From Chrysomallon squamiferum (Eukaryota > Mollusca > Gastropoda > Neomphalida > Peltospiridae): DNA of 64,000 nt. Below, in pieces: positions 36,501 through 42,597 of the stretch. The notes under the pieces are model-generated. The model searched no databases. It saw nothing but the letters and a program-made list of their open reading frames with translations, and had not been told where the DNA came from. The position numbers and the translations under genes were made by a program. Each line of letters starts with the position of its first letter. Position 1 is the first letter of the stretch. The DNA lies in NCBI GenBank assembly GCA_012295275.1, contig CM022665.1, positions 31,302,957 through 31,366,956 on the forward strand, written 5' to 3'.

Positions 36501-37442
36501 TACATAATAGTAATTTTACAACATTATCCAAGTTTCTCTTATATAGAGACTGTCATTTTCTAAAGTTTCAGAACAAAACTGATGTCAATGAATTTTGGCA
36601 AGCTGTATCCCCTTTTATATCATTGAAATAAAATGACACTATAATGTTTACCTCTTAAGAGACAGACTAACAATCAACAAATGGGCAATGCCAGTCATTT
36701 TCAGAATATAACTGTTACTGTGAAAACTGAAGCATGTATAATTCTGTAGTGAATGAAGAAAATTCATTATAAGGTTATTAGCTGTCAGATTTATATGACT
36801 ATATAATGATGGACCTAGAGAGAAATCTGACTATAATCACTCCATCTCCTGTAATAAGAAATCTTTCAAAAGCATTTCTCATGAACAAAAACAAAAAATA
36901 CCACCAACCCCAAAAATAAAAACAAACAAGTTATTTTATATATCTAAAAACATAATATAGGGAGAAATAACAAATATCTTATGTTTATAAAGACATAACA
37001 CGGAGATTTTCATTATGTCCTAAATTGTAGTGATTTGTTGCATGCAGTTATTTTAACTGAAAACACCTCTGTTATAACAAGTTTATTTCTCTCAGACAAC
37101 AAATTTTACTGGAATTACAATTCTATCACATGCAACAAGCTGATCTCACTTGTTGCAAAATAACAACACTTCTTTAGGGGAAATTTTGCAACAGTCTTTA
37201 CAATCTGTCAAAAAAACATGATCACATCCCAGATGGGTTGTGTATTTTTGGTGCAGATAAACTGAATCATACCTGATTTCCATTGATTTGGACATCAGAC
37301 TCAGCCATCTTTGATTCATGTCCTCCAGTCGCTTGTGTAGTTTCTGTGAGTCGGATGTGACCATGTTGCGGGCAAGTTGGTTACCAGCAGTGTTTAGAGA
37401 TTCGTATGCTCCTTGGTGAGCATCAACCTCTGCTTGCAAATC
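5960..37442 (-). CDS. DMD: Dystrophin, C-terminal part (23 coding exons, 973 residues)
   Basis: Dystrophin links F-actin to the dystroglycan/syntrophin/dystrobrevin complex at the plasma membrane of muscle and nerve. The exons, from 37442 down to 5960, total 2922 nt, an exact number of codons with one stop at the end. Numbering residues from the first codon of the 37273-37442 exon: spectrin repeats 1-323, WW about 327-357, EF-hand region about 358-545, ZZ finger 583-624, syntrophin-binding segment about 678-738, coiled coils about 752-778 and 805-846, and a tail to 973. Lengths of the nine exons from 25673 to 17294 are 61, 62, 75, 205, 86, 158, 167, 112 and 137. As I remember the human gene, exons 62-70 are the same except 202 for exon 65. 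Utrophin is the vertebrate paralogue, and invertebrates usually have one DMD/UTRN gene. The actin-binding end and most of the rod lie off the right edge. Confidence 0.96.
6335..6421 (-). CDS. DMD: DMD exon, C-terminal tail
   Basis: Acceptor CTTATTTAG, donor AAAG|GTAAAA, phase 1 on both sides, residues 902-931. [20 protein letters not shown] is acidic. I recognise no domain, but the exon is phased and flanked by good splice sites. Being 87 nt with phase 1-1, it could be skipped without a frame change. Confidence 0.82.
6973..7138 (-). CDS. DMD: DMD exon, Ser/Pro/Thr-rich tail
   Basis: Acceptor TTATTCCAG, donor TCAG|GTATGT, phase 0 in and 1 out, residues 847-902. It encodes [20 protein letters not shown], then a serine run ([10 protein letters not shown]) and [20 protein letters not shown]. 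It follows coiled coil 2 where vertebrates have a short serine-rich stretch. It is much richer in G and C than the surrounding introns, and an opposite-strand ORF over it is a shadow. Probably disordered. Confidence 0.88.
8222..8393 (-). repeat. Degenerate tandem repeat ending in a real splice donor
   Basis: Units start with TTAACTGATCT, TTAACAAACCTAATCT, TTAACTAAACTGATAT and TTAACTAACCTGATCT at 8224, 8272, 8330 and 8385. The last is the actual donor of the 8394-8625 exon. Between them recur GGTATGAA and ATTTTAACTTGAACTTTTGTA variants. Confidence 0.75.
8394..8625 (-). CDS. DMD: DMD exon, coiled coils 1 and 2
   Basis: Acceptor CTTCACTAG, donor CAG|GTTAGT, phase 2 in and 0 out, residues 769-846. 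[13 protein letters not shown] ends coiled coil 1. An acidic Ser/Asp/Asn spacer follows ([19 protein letters not shown]). Coiled coil 2 (805-846, [20 protein letters not shown] then [20 protein letters not shown]) is almost identical to human. The donor lies at the edge of a degenerate tandem array whose units resemble the splice site itself. Confidence 0.96.
8857..8948 (-). CDS. DMD: DMD exon, coiled coil 1
   Basis: Acceptor TTATTTCAG, donor ACAA|GTAAGT, phase 0 in and 2 out, residues 739-769. [20 protein letters not shown] then [10 protein letters not shown] matches human SPAQILISLESEERGELERILADLEEEN. It begins the first heptad-repeat coiled coil, which pairs with dystrobrevin. Confidence 0.94.
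9063..9129 (-). CDS. DMD: DMD exon, syntrophin-binding segment, second part
   Basis: Acceptor TTGTTACAG, donor GCT|GTAAGT, phase 2 in and 0 out, residues 716-738. [20 protein letters not shown] matches human DDEHLLIQHYCQSLNQDSP. Confidence 0.93.
9477..9590 (-). CDS. DMD: DMD exon, syntrophin-binding segment, first part
   Basis: Acceptor CTTGTTTCAG, donor ACTC|GTAAGT, phase 2 on both sides, residues 678-716. [20 protein letters not shown] and ANRLAEVEQ match human [24 protein letters not shown]. An amphipathic helix here binds syntrophin in vertebrates. The intron separating it from the previous exon is about 7.7 kb. Confidence 0.93.
11752..11876. repeat. Long CT/GA microsatellite with interruptions
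   Basis: An almost pure CT run to about 11822, then CCCT-type interruptions, then CT again and a short CA tail. It creates spurious Ser-Leu and Arg-Glu ORFs on the two strands. Confidence 0.95.
12356..12388 (-). CDS. DMD: Candidate 33-nt cassette exon between exon 70 and exon 72-74 equivalents
   Basis: Acceptor GGCAACACCAG follows a moderate pyrimidine tract, and the donor is ATG|GTAGGT. Phase 2 to phase 2, so inclusion keeps the frame and adds [11 protein letters not shown] with a Cys at the next junction. Without it the junction reads [11 protein letters not shown], as in other invertebrate dystrophins. Vertebrate DMD has small, alternatively spliced exons (71-74) at the same place. The exon is short and the sequence has no clear homologue, so the support is splice grammar and position only. 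Confidence 0.3.
14680..15215. repeat. Degenerate tandem repeat, about 3 copies of 140-210 bp
   Basis: GAAGCTTGTGGCAT-like starts occur at 14680, 14890 and 15065. CCTTAAGTAATTAATG-like blocks occur at 14846, 15022 and 15163, with shared TACTGACAACTATTTGCT between them. Confidence 0.75.
17200..17314 (-). repeat. Duplicate of the exon 70 equivalent donor region
   Basis: GATAAAATAA..GTACTAA.CTTTCTAAACT occurs at 17200-17230 and 17274-17304. The second copy contains the true donor (minus AAAG|GTTAGT). In the first the GT reads CT, so it is a dead copy. Confidence 0.75.
17294..17430 (-). CDS. DMD: DMD exon equivalent to human exon 70
   Basis: Acceptor TTGTTACAG, donor AAAG|GTTAGT, phase 0 in and 2 out, residues 633-678. 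[20 protein letters not shown], then [20 protein letters not shown] and GDSLE match human [42 protein letters not shown]. Its 137 nt equal human exon 70. The donor and the last 10-15 exon bases have a degenerate duplicate 74 bp downstream in the intron. Confidence 0.96.
17663..17774 (-). CDS. DMD: DMD exon equivalent to human exon 69 (ZZ zinc finger)
   Basis: Acceptor TTACAACAG, donor GCA|GTAAGT, phase 2 in and 0 out, residues 595-632. It supplies ZZ ligands C598, C601, C607, C610, H620 and H624 ([23 protein letters not shown]). Vertebrate dystrophin and utrophin read SLKH at the position of CLKC, so this copy keeps a full eight-ligand finger. The ZZ domain strengthens beta-dystroglycan binding. 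Its 112 nt equal human exon 69. Confidence 0.96.
18529..18695 (-). CDS. DMD: DMD exon equivalent to human exon 68 (EF-hand to ZZ finger)
   Basis: Acceptor GTATTTCAG, donor TTAG|GTAATT, phase 0 in and 2 out, residues 540-595. It encodes [20 protein letters not shown] and [19 protein letters not shown], then the first ZZ cysteine pair C583/C586 ([15 protein letters not shown]). It is close to human at almost every position. Its 167 nt equal human exon 68. Confidence 0.96.
19300..19457 (-). CDS. DMD: DMD exon equivalent to human exon 67 (EF-hand region)
   Basis: Acceptor TTTTTTCAG, donor AAG|GTATTC, phase 1 in and 0 out, residues 487-539. [20 protein letters not shown], then [20 protein letters not shown] and [10 protein letters not shown] match human [43 protein letters not shown]. 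Its 158 nt equal human exon 67. Confidence 0.96.
19744..19829 (-). CDS. DMD: DMD exon equivalent to human exon 66 (EF-hand region)
   Basis: Acceptor TTTCAG, donor AGGT|GTAAGT, phase 2 in and 1 out, residues 458-487. [20 protein letters not shown] then AQLEDKYR matches human [28 protein letters not shown]. A competing donor two bases upstream (CAG|GTGTAA) was rejected because it breaks the frame of the next exon. The chosen length, 86 nt, equals human exon 66. Confidence 0.94.
21389..21463 (-). CDS. DMD: Candidate 75-nt cassette exon inside EF-hand loop 1
   Basis: On the minus strand a strong pyrimidine tract with a CTAAC branch-like motif leads to acceptor TGCATTTAG. The exon is 75 nt and ends at donor GAAAG|GTTTGT. 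Entered in phase 2 from the 23322-23526 exon it stays open and leaves in phase 2, exactly what the 19744-19829 exon needs. It would insert [20 protein letters not shown] and NDYGE between D457 and ARTGKVRV. It is visibly richer in G and C than the surrounding intron. No match to vertebrate dystrophin is known to me. The donor is not optimal. Exon status and usage are inference. Confidence 0.6.
22848..23320 (-). repeat. Tandem array carrying splice-donor-like sites next to the exon 65 equivalent donor
   Basis: The plus-strand motif ACTTACA followed within 25 bases by an ACATC-like tract recurs at about 22850, 22990, 23160 and 23245, ahead of the true donor (AACTTAC at 23315-23321). Units also share GCAGCCTATAAATTTA and CCCCCAAA(C/T). 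On the minus strand each ACTTAC reads GTAAGT. Confidence 0.7.
23322..23526 (-). CDS. DMD: DMD exon equivalent to human exon 65 (EF-hand region)
   Basis: Acceptor CACTTCTAG, donor ACAT|GTAAGT, phase 1 in and 2 out, residues 390-458. It encodes [20 protein letters not shown], then [15 protein letters not shown] and [21 protein letters not shown]. It matches human [21 protein letters not shown] and is one codon longer than human exon 65 (205 against 202 nt). The exon stops at the first acidic residue of EF-hand loop 1 (D457), where a candidate cassette exon would enter. Confidence 0.95.
23870..23944 (-). CDS. DMD: DMD exon equivalent to human exon 64 (EF-hand region)
   Basis: Acceptor TATTTTAG, donor TGTT|GTGAGT, phase 1 on both sides, residues 365-390. 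[24 protein letters not shown] matches human [24 protein letters not shown]. Its 75 nt equal human exon 64. Confidence 0.95.
24487..24548 (-). CDS. DMD: DMD exon equivalent to human exon 63 (WW domain, second half)
   Basis: Acceptor ATTCTAG, donor TTAA|GTAAGT, phase 2 in and 1 out, residues 344-365. [20 protein letters not shown] matches human [20 protein letters not shown]. W352 and P355 complete the WW fold. Its 62 nt equal human exon 63. In vertebrates Dp71 starts by splicing onto this exon. I found no comparable first exon in the intron upstream. Confidence 0.95.
25613..25673 (-). CDS. DMD: DMD exon equivalent to human exon 62 (WW domain, first half)
   Basis: Acceptor TTTTCAG, donor TAAA|GTAAGC, phase 1 in and 2 out, residues 324-344. 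[20 protein letters not shown] holds the first WW tryptophan (W330) and matches human SVQGPWERAISPNKVPYYI. The WW and EF-hand regions together bind the PPxY end of beta-dystroglycan. Its 61 nt equal human exon 62. Confidence 0.95.
28680..29060. repeat. Two-copy duplication, about 186-bp spacing
   Basis: TATCTAGCAGGATGA with flanks (CATGGA..CC.. ATTTT.GTGCC) occurs at 28717 and 28903. A partial third similarity (TCTGTTTCTATTTGAAACAA) follows near 29020. Confidence 0.6.
29929..30023 (-). CDS. DMD: DMD exon equivalent to human exon 61 (end of last spectrin repeat)
   Basis: Acceptor TTGAATAG, donor TCAG|GTAATT, phase 2 in and 1 out, residues 292-324. It encodes [20 protein letters not shown] then [11 protein letters not shown], nearly identical to human [31 protein letters not shown]. 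This is the junction from rod to WW domain. Confidence 0.95.
30586..30925. repeat. Degenerate 42-bp minisatellite, about 8 copies
   Basis: Successive units resemble TTTCAAAGTAGCAAATAACT followed by GTGAGAAATTTCCCTACATTGC, 42 bp each with point changes and a few small indels. The array ends about 25 bases from the donor of the 30951-31081 exon, inside the intron. It accounts for the plus-strand ORF in this interval. Confidence 0.85.
30951..31081 (-). CDS. DMD: DMD exon equivalent to most of human exon 60
   Basis: Acceptor CCTTCAG, donor CAAG|GTGAGA, phase 0 in and 2 out, residues 249-292. It encodes [20 protein letters not shown] and [16 protein letters not shown]. It matches human ALRGEIAPLKENVSHVNDLA and NLSTLEDLNTR. 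With the next exon it totals 226 nt, the same as human exons 60 plus 61, but the intron lies 16 nt earlier in the frame. A 42-bp minisatellite begins just downstream of this donor. Confidence 0.92.
31555..31640 (-). mobile_element. Possible SINE-like fragment
   Basis: On the minus strand ATGATAGGTTACAGGATCTG matches ATGATAGGTTGTAGGATCAG beside the palindrome near 48620-48640 and loosely the B-box region of the copy at 58.7 kb. Only about 35 bases can be aligned by eye. Confidence 0.3.
32109..32243 (-). CDS. DMD: DMD exon, second half of human exon 59 equivalent
   Basis: Acceptor TTTTTCTCAG, donor AAG|GTAAAT, phase 0 on both sides, residues 204-248. It encodes [20 protein letters not shown] and [20 protein letters not shown], matching human LQEATDELDLKLRQAE and SWQPVGDLLIDSLQDHLEKVK. 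This is the start of the last spectrin repeat. Confidence 0.93.
32642..32793 (-). CDS. DMD: DMD exon, first half of human exon 59 equivalent
   Basis: Acceptor TGTATTTTAG, donor GAG|GTAAAC, phase 1 in and 0 out, residues 153-203. It runs from [20 protein letters not shown] to [20 protein letters not shown]. It aligns with human RLLRKQAEEVNTEWEKLNLHSADWQRKIDETLE. Vertebrates have this segment and the next in a single exon, so an intron has been gained here or lost in vertebrates. Confidence 0.93.
33319..33448 (-). CDS. DMD: DMD exon equivalent to human exon 58 (spectrin repeat, acidic insert)
   Basis: Acceptor GATTTCAG, donor ACAG|GTGGGT, phase 0 in and 1 out, residues 110-153. [20 protein letters not shown] matches human AFKRELKTKEPVIMSTLETV. 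The end is rich in Asp, Glu and Ser ([20 protein letters not shown] across the junction). The vertebrate loop here is proline-rich, so this is a lineage-specific insert between helices. Confidence 0.9.
34177..34333 (-). CDS. DMD: DMD exon equivalent to human exon 57 (spectrin repeat)
   Basis: Acceptor ATTTCAG, donor CAG|GTAAGA, phase 2 in and 0 out, residues 57-109. It encodes [21 protein letters not shown] followed by [16 protein letters not shown]. It aligns with human LEASSDQWKRLHLSLQELLVW and APIGGDFPAVQKQN. Its 157 nt equal human exon 57 as remembered. Confidence 0.94.
37273..37442 (-). CDS. DMD: DMD exon equivalent to human exon 56 (spectrin repeat)
   Basis: Acceptor TTTTACAG, donor CAG|GTATGA, entering in phase 0 and leaving in phase 2. 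It encodes residues 1-57, from [17 protein letters not shown] to [14 protein letters not shown]. It aligns with human DLQGEIEAH...WSELRKKSLNIR at the exon 56 start, one codon shorter than human. It is the first exon in the window with certain dystrophin sequence. In vertebrates Dp116 is made by splicing a private first exon to this one. Confidence 0.93.
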
Positions 37443-38443
37443 CTGTAAAACAAAATATATTACATTTGTTAGTATAAAATAAGATACTGTAAAAACCTTC
37501 TTCATGTTTGTTTATAATCTGCAAGTCCTATAAAATATATTTTTAAATAATTCACAAATTCTAATATTTAAGTTTCTGCAAATAAATCATGGTAAGCAAA
37601 TCTGTTATGTTTTGTTAATGATTTGTCAGGTTTGAATTTTTTTTTATTTGACTACATAAATGGGTCAGTGGAAGTAATATGTATATCTTCTGTGCTTGTT
37701 TATGATGTACCCATCTAAAGAAAAGGTTTGAGACAACACCACAAATACATAATTCATGAAACATTTGATATAATCTTGTGCTTCTGCTAATGAATGTGAT
37801 ATTCCTGAAAACTAAAAGAAACGTCAATAAAATTATTAAAAATTGCAAGTACTGAAAATATAAAGATGTCTAATCAAACATTTGTTTTAAAACTATATTA
37901 GTTACAAATCTATATGCTTATTTAAAACTTCTTTATATCAAAAACAACACAGAATATAAAATTCCAAAATACTCAAAACATTCACACCCACATATATGCA
38001 AAAGTACTTTTCCTAAAATTAATCTAAAAATACATTTTGTTGAGTTTATATGTATAAATGTACATTTTAAATATGTAGGCCACTCCAAAATAATTTTTAA
38101 ATAAACAGGACATCATATTTCATACAAGTTAAAACATTCCATTCAAAAGATAAATTCAACTGAAATCCTTAATTTTAATGTCACATGTATACATTAAAAG
38201 ATAACAATAGCACTCTGTATATTTTAAAAAAAACAAGATAATAATAACAAAAACAGCAACAAAAGGAACTAAAAATTCAATTTAATTTGTTCTTATCTAT
38301 AAGAAACAACCTTCTTAAACTTCTTATAATCAAGAAAACTTTAGTAAATACATTTAACTTAGCCTATCTGAAATGACAAAACGACTTTTGTCAGAAAATA
38401 TTTTTGGGTATTACAAAAACTAATATTAAAAAATAAACCTTAC

Positions 38444-38464
38444 CCATGACACTTTCCTTGCCAT
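38444..38464 (-). CDS. DMD: Candidate first coding exon of a Dp116-like short isoform
   Basis: On the minus strand AGCATGG gives a good start context (A at -3, G at +4). MARKVSW is read before a strong donor TGG|GTAAGG. The exon ends in phase 0 and fits the next exon (37442, DLQAEVD) with no frame change, giving a 980-residue protein. Human Dp116 starts with a short private exon (MLHRKTYHVK) joined to the same codon, and that exon lies somewhat less than 1 kb upstream of exon 56 as I remember. Here the gap is 1002 bp. An upstream out-of-frame ATG (38495) in equally good context would encode a 23-codon uORF if included in the message. A short open frame can arise by chance, so this is an inference from position, phase and splice grammar. 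Confidence 0.5.
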
Positions 38465-38720
38465 GCTGCAAGCAGCAACGACTAACAATCACCATGGTAA
38501 CAGCAGCCCACAAAATTCATTATAAAATCTACCAGTACTTCAGAACTGCCAGATTGGATAAGATTGTCTCTTTTTTTCCCCCTTAATTAACACTTCGACA
38601 GGCAAAGAGCTAGAAGTTTGAATCATCCAAGGGCAAAATGAATCAACCACAGAAAATAACAAGGTTTCAGATTAAGCAAATATACTAGCACAAAATAAAG
38701 ATTCAGATTTAGGTATAAAA
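38465..38720 (-). promoter_or_regulatory. Presumed promoter / 5' UTR of the Dp116-like isoform
   Basis: If 38444-38464 is a first exon, its promoter lies here. On the minus strand the region has a weak TTATAATG element about 50-60 bases before the ATG and a pyrimidine/purine-rich block (plus strand 38570-38585, TTTTTTTCCCCC). It is more mixed in composition than the neighbouring AT-rich intron. No initiator or CpG island can be assigned. Support comes from context only. Confidence 0.25.
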
Positions 38721-41700
38721 TTTTGTTATTATTATTTTTTTTTTTTTAAATGAAGAAGATAAAACGTATGTCTTTCCTTGCAGAAGACAACATTATAAGT
38801 TGGTGAATTTAAATTTTCCAAAATTCAAAATTTCTTGAGTTACTCTTTGTTACTATATATATAATATATATACCTTTCAGTTACATAAACATGTTCTTAG
38901 GTGTGTCTTGGTAAAATTAATAAGTATTTACTGATGTTTATAGATAATGAAACTGTAACAGTATTAGAAATTTGTTGCCCAAATATGATTTCATATTATC
39001 AAAATATTTTTAAATATGTGTACTGTAAATTATAGAATTTTCTTCATAATATTTAAGAATCAATGAACATCTGTTAAGAGCTGATGGTTATTTAATTCAT
39101 GAATTTTATTCCCTGGTTTGTACACCTGTTGTGAAGGAATTCCTAATCAGTTTGTAATTTAAAGTCACTTGATTAACCTGACATTAATAAGAGAAAGTTA
39201 TTTCTTTAAGGGAAAAAAAAAAAACAAATCATTCCAAATTGCCAACTCCATGAATAGTTTTTAAATGAATGAATCCTATTTGTGATCTGTTGATATTCAA
39301 CTATATTTTTTCCAATCATTAAAAAAAATCCATTTGCTGATCTGTCCAAAGAAATTCCCAATGTTGCAAACAAAAATAAACTAATAAAAAACAAATATTG
39401 ATGAAAACCTTTCCAAAACTGAAAACTTATTTATATAAACATCAATCCATTAGAAGGTTCCGAGAAAAACACTGTTATGAAAAAAAGTAGTCATCTTGAA
39501 CCAGCCACCAATCAATGTCTCGCCTTTTTTCTATTATTTTATTTTATTTTTATTATTTTTTAATTTTTTTTATTTCTAACACATCCAGAGAGAGAAAACA
39601 CAAGCTTTTGTTGACATCATTTCAGGCAGATGACCTTCCATCATTTCATTAATCTGGGTGAAAAGATCACTGAAAACTGTTCAAAGTGACAGAGAAACTG
39701 TACCAATTCCTACTAGCAGGAAACACGTCTTTAGATCATCCTGCCAGCACAAATCTGTCTTAACACAGTTCACTGTATTGATCCCTAATCAACACAAGCA
39801 TTTGGCCATTCTTGGAAGTCCTCGCACTCCATGCCACACATACATTGGAGTCTCAATTACTGTCACGTAAATCTTAGAAGCATCATCAAGGTCATTTATT
39901 GACCATAATGACAAGTTTATTGCCATAAAGTATGGCTAGTTGGGTTATGATTGCTGGGCAAGAGAAAGTCAGGACCTCTGGTCTTATCAATTGATAAAAA
40001 GAAATTGTGGATTCATCTCATTTACCTCTATGTGACTGTTATTCATCCGTGTAATATTGGGTTATATCTACTGTACTTTATTTATTTGGAAATACTTAAT
40101 AATTCCACAACTTTTAATAGCAAAATGTAAAAGAATTTTAAATTAATTTTTCATTGTTTTACAAATTTTAATGAGTATGCAATCTTCTGGTTTACAACAT
40201 GTAACAGAGGATTTCATATCATGCACTTTGAAACATTTGAAAATTTCAACAAAATAATCAAAATTTAAATTAATTTAAATGCTATTATTTTACAAAGCAA
40301 ATACATAGAAACTTAGATTGTACACTTGATATGATACAGAAAAGAGAAGGAAAAAACATTCAGTATTTTAAACAAAAGTGACAGCTATAAAAGTATTAAC
40401 AGATGGGTAACTCTAAACATTAATCTCATCAAATATTAACTCTTCACTTAGTCCTAACACTTTGAAAAGATCAATACGATGATTCATTGGTAAATGTATT
40501 ATAAAAGTCAACTGTGGGGGAAAAAATACAACAACTTATTGATCTCACAAAGTACATGTATATTGATGACACTGTTAGCAGGAAACTGAACAATTATCTA
40601 GACCTATATCTACTTGTATCCTGTGTCAGTTACTTCATTTTTAATTACAATAATGATTATTTATATTCCCTGTCGAGTGTCTTCTGATCTGAACTGGACT
40701 CAACTGCACACAAACATGACAAAGACTATCAGTCTATCTGTATGTGAGTGTGTGCGTGTGTGTGTGTGTGCCATATCAAACTGAATAAATATTTTACTAT
40801 TTACTTTGAAAATTCAATTTTTTTCTTTAACCTGTTCATTATTTATTAATTGTTTTTTGTTTTTCTAAATTCTTCTTTACAGCATAACTTTTTTTTTCAA
40901 ATTGTTATAATATATTTTGATTTCAGGAAAAAAAAAAAATGTGACAGCCTAGTTTAAATATTTATATCAGCTGTACTTTCAATTTTATCATCTGAATAAA
41001 ATAATCAATATCTAATTTATACAGTAATGTTAAATTTCCGGAGTAACTAACTAAAAAAAAATTTAAAAAATAATATATTTTTTTTAAAGTTTGAAGCAAA
41101 ATACTACATCTCTCTTAAATCTGATCATATCTCAGCAAACTGAACATATCAGAATTTGTTTTTCTTACTTTCTTAGTTTCTAACAGATGCCATTGCCTTT
41201 TCTTAATTCCCACAACAACCTGAAACACCTTTTCTGGGTTTTTTTCAATAACAAGTGCAATATTGTGTGAGCTACAAATACACACATTGTGTGAAATGAG
41301 AAAAGAATAATACTTGTGGTCATGCAGTTATTGATTTTCATGTCAGTGGGATAATCTTAGAATGAGATAGACATTACTGACCAGGGAAATTAATGGCGAT
41401 ATACGAATGACAAGATGACTGAGGAATCTGACGGAAATGATTGCCAAGACCATGGCCCTAGATCAGTCAGTGAGACAGAAATGTAACCAAATTAATTTGT
41501 GTGAACTGACTCAGGACTGTTGGATTTGATCACCAGAATCTGAGAATCTTGTCTCTTTTAATATGTCCATGATGACTGTCTGGTATCTGTTGTGTTCTCA
41601 GCTGTTTCACTGATTTAAAGGCTTAATGAGAATTTTGTTTTGCTTCAACCACCAACCTATTTCTCCAATTGTAGAAGTGTTGTATGTGTGTTGATATATG

Positions 41701-42565
41701 TCTGGGTATGTCTATGAGTGATATCTGTACAGTTATTTCAGTGGCTGTATGTGCATATATATTTCTGATACCTTTATTGGTTTTGTTTTCATTTAGTAGT
41801 TCATGAGACTGTAAGTGTGTGCGTGGGTGTAACAGAAAATGCAATAAATAATATTATGTTAGAAAGTTACTAATACATAAATACTAAACATATCAAGAAT
41901 AGAAGACTTAGTATTTTTAAATTTTCAACTCAACAGTTATTCAGTAACAATTAAACATTTTGTAATGTTTAAAAGAAAAGAAAAAATAATCTGACAAGAT
42001 TTGTCAGTTTCTGTAACATTTAACTTGTCTGTTGTTTGAGTGAATGGTTCAGGCACACATCTCATGAGCATTACACCCAACAATACCAGGTATCATGTAT
42101 ATGACAGAAGATCATTGCCATCTCTCCACAGGCTCTGTTTATTGATTATGGGATTGATCTTGTAAACTACTGCAGTGTAGACAAAATTATTTTTCTATCT
42201 CTAAGCCAAAACTGTGTCAATAATGTAGTTCTTTGGGAATGGTGCAAAGTGAAGTTAAATCCTGACAAAGATCCTACTAGTGTCAGATTTGAAATAATGT
42301 ATATATTATATTGTATCATCAGTAAATGAATATTTACTTAACAATTAAATGATTTTTGGAGGAATGTTATAATGATATGAAAATTTTGATACTACTTTAT
42401 GGTCTGCACATATTGACTATGAGCAAAAAATCTTTTATACACAGCTTGCATCAGACAAAAAAAACAACCCATAAAGCAGAACTTAATGAACTAATAAATA
42501 TATAAATAATGATATATATATAAAATAATTAAAACAATAAATAAATAAAAAAATAACTGAAGATA

Positions 42566-42597
<32 letters not shown>

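Larger units (their letters stand above)
30024..37272 (-). other. DMD: Introns among the spectrin-repeat exons
   Basis: Besides the six spectrin-repeat exons annotated here, this span holds a 42-bp minisatellite (30586-30925), a SINE-like fragment (31555-31640), a GATA run (32348-32365) and ordinary AT-rich intron. The 34334-37272 intron is featureless apart from homopolymers. Confidence 0.65.

Noticed and set aside
39658-39870. 70-codon plus-strand ORF in a GC-richer patch
   Set aside because: No homology recognised, no splice sites or promoter. It lies in the DMD intron on the opposite strand.
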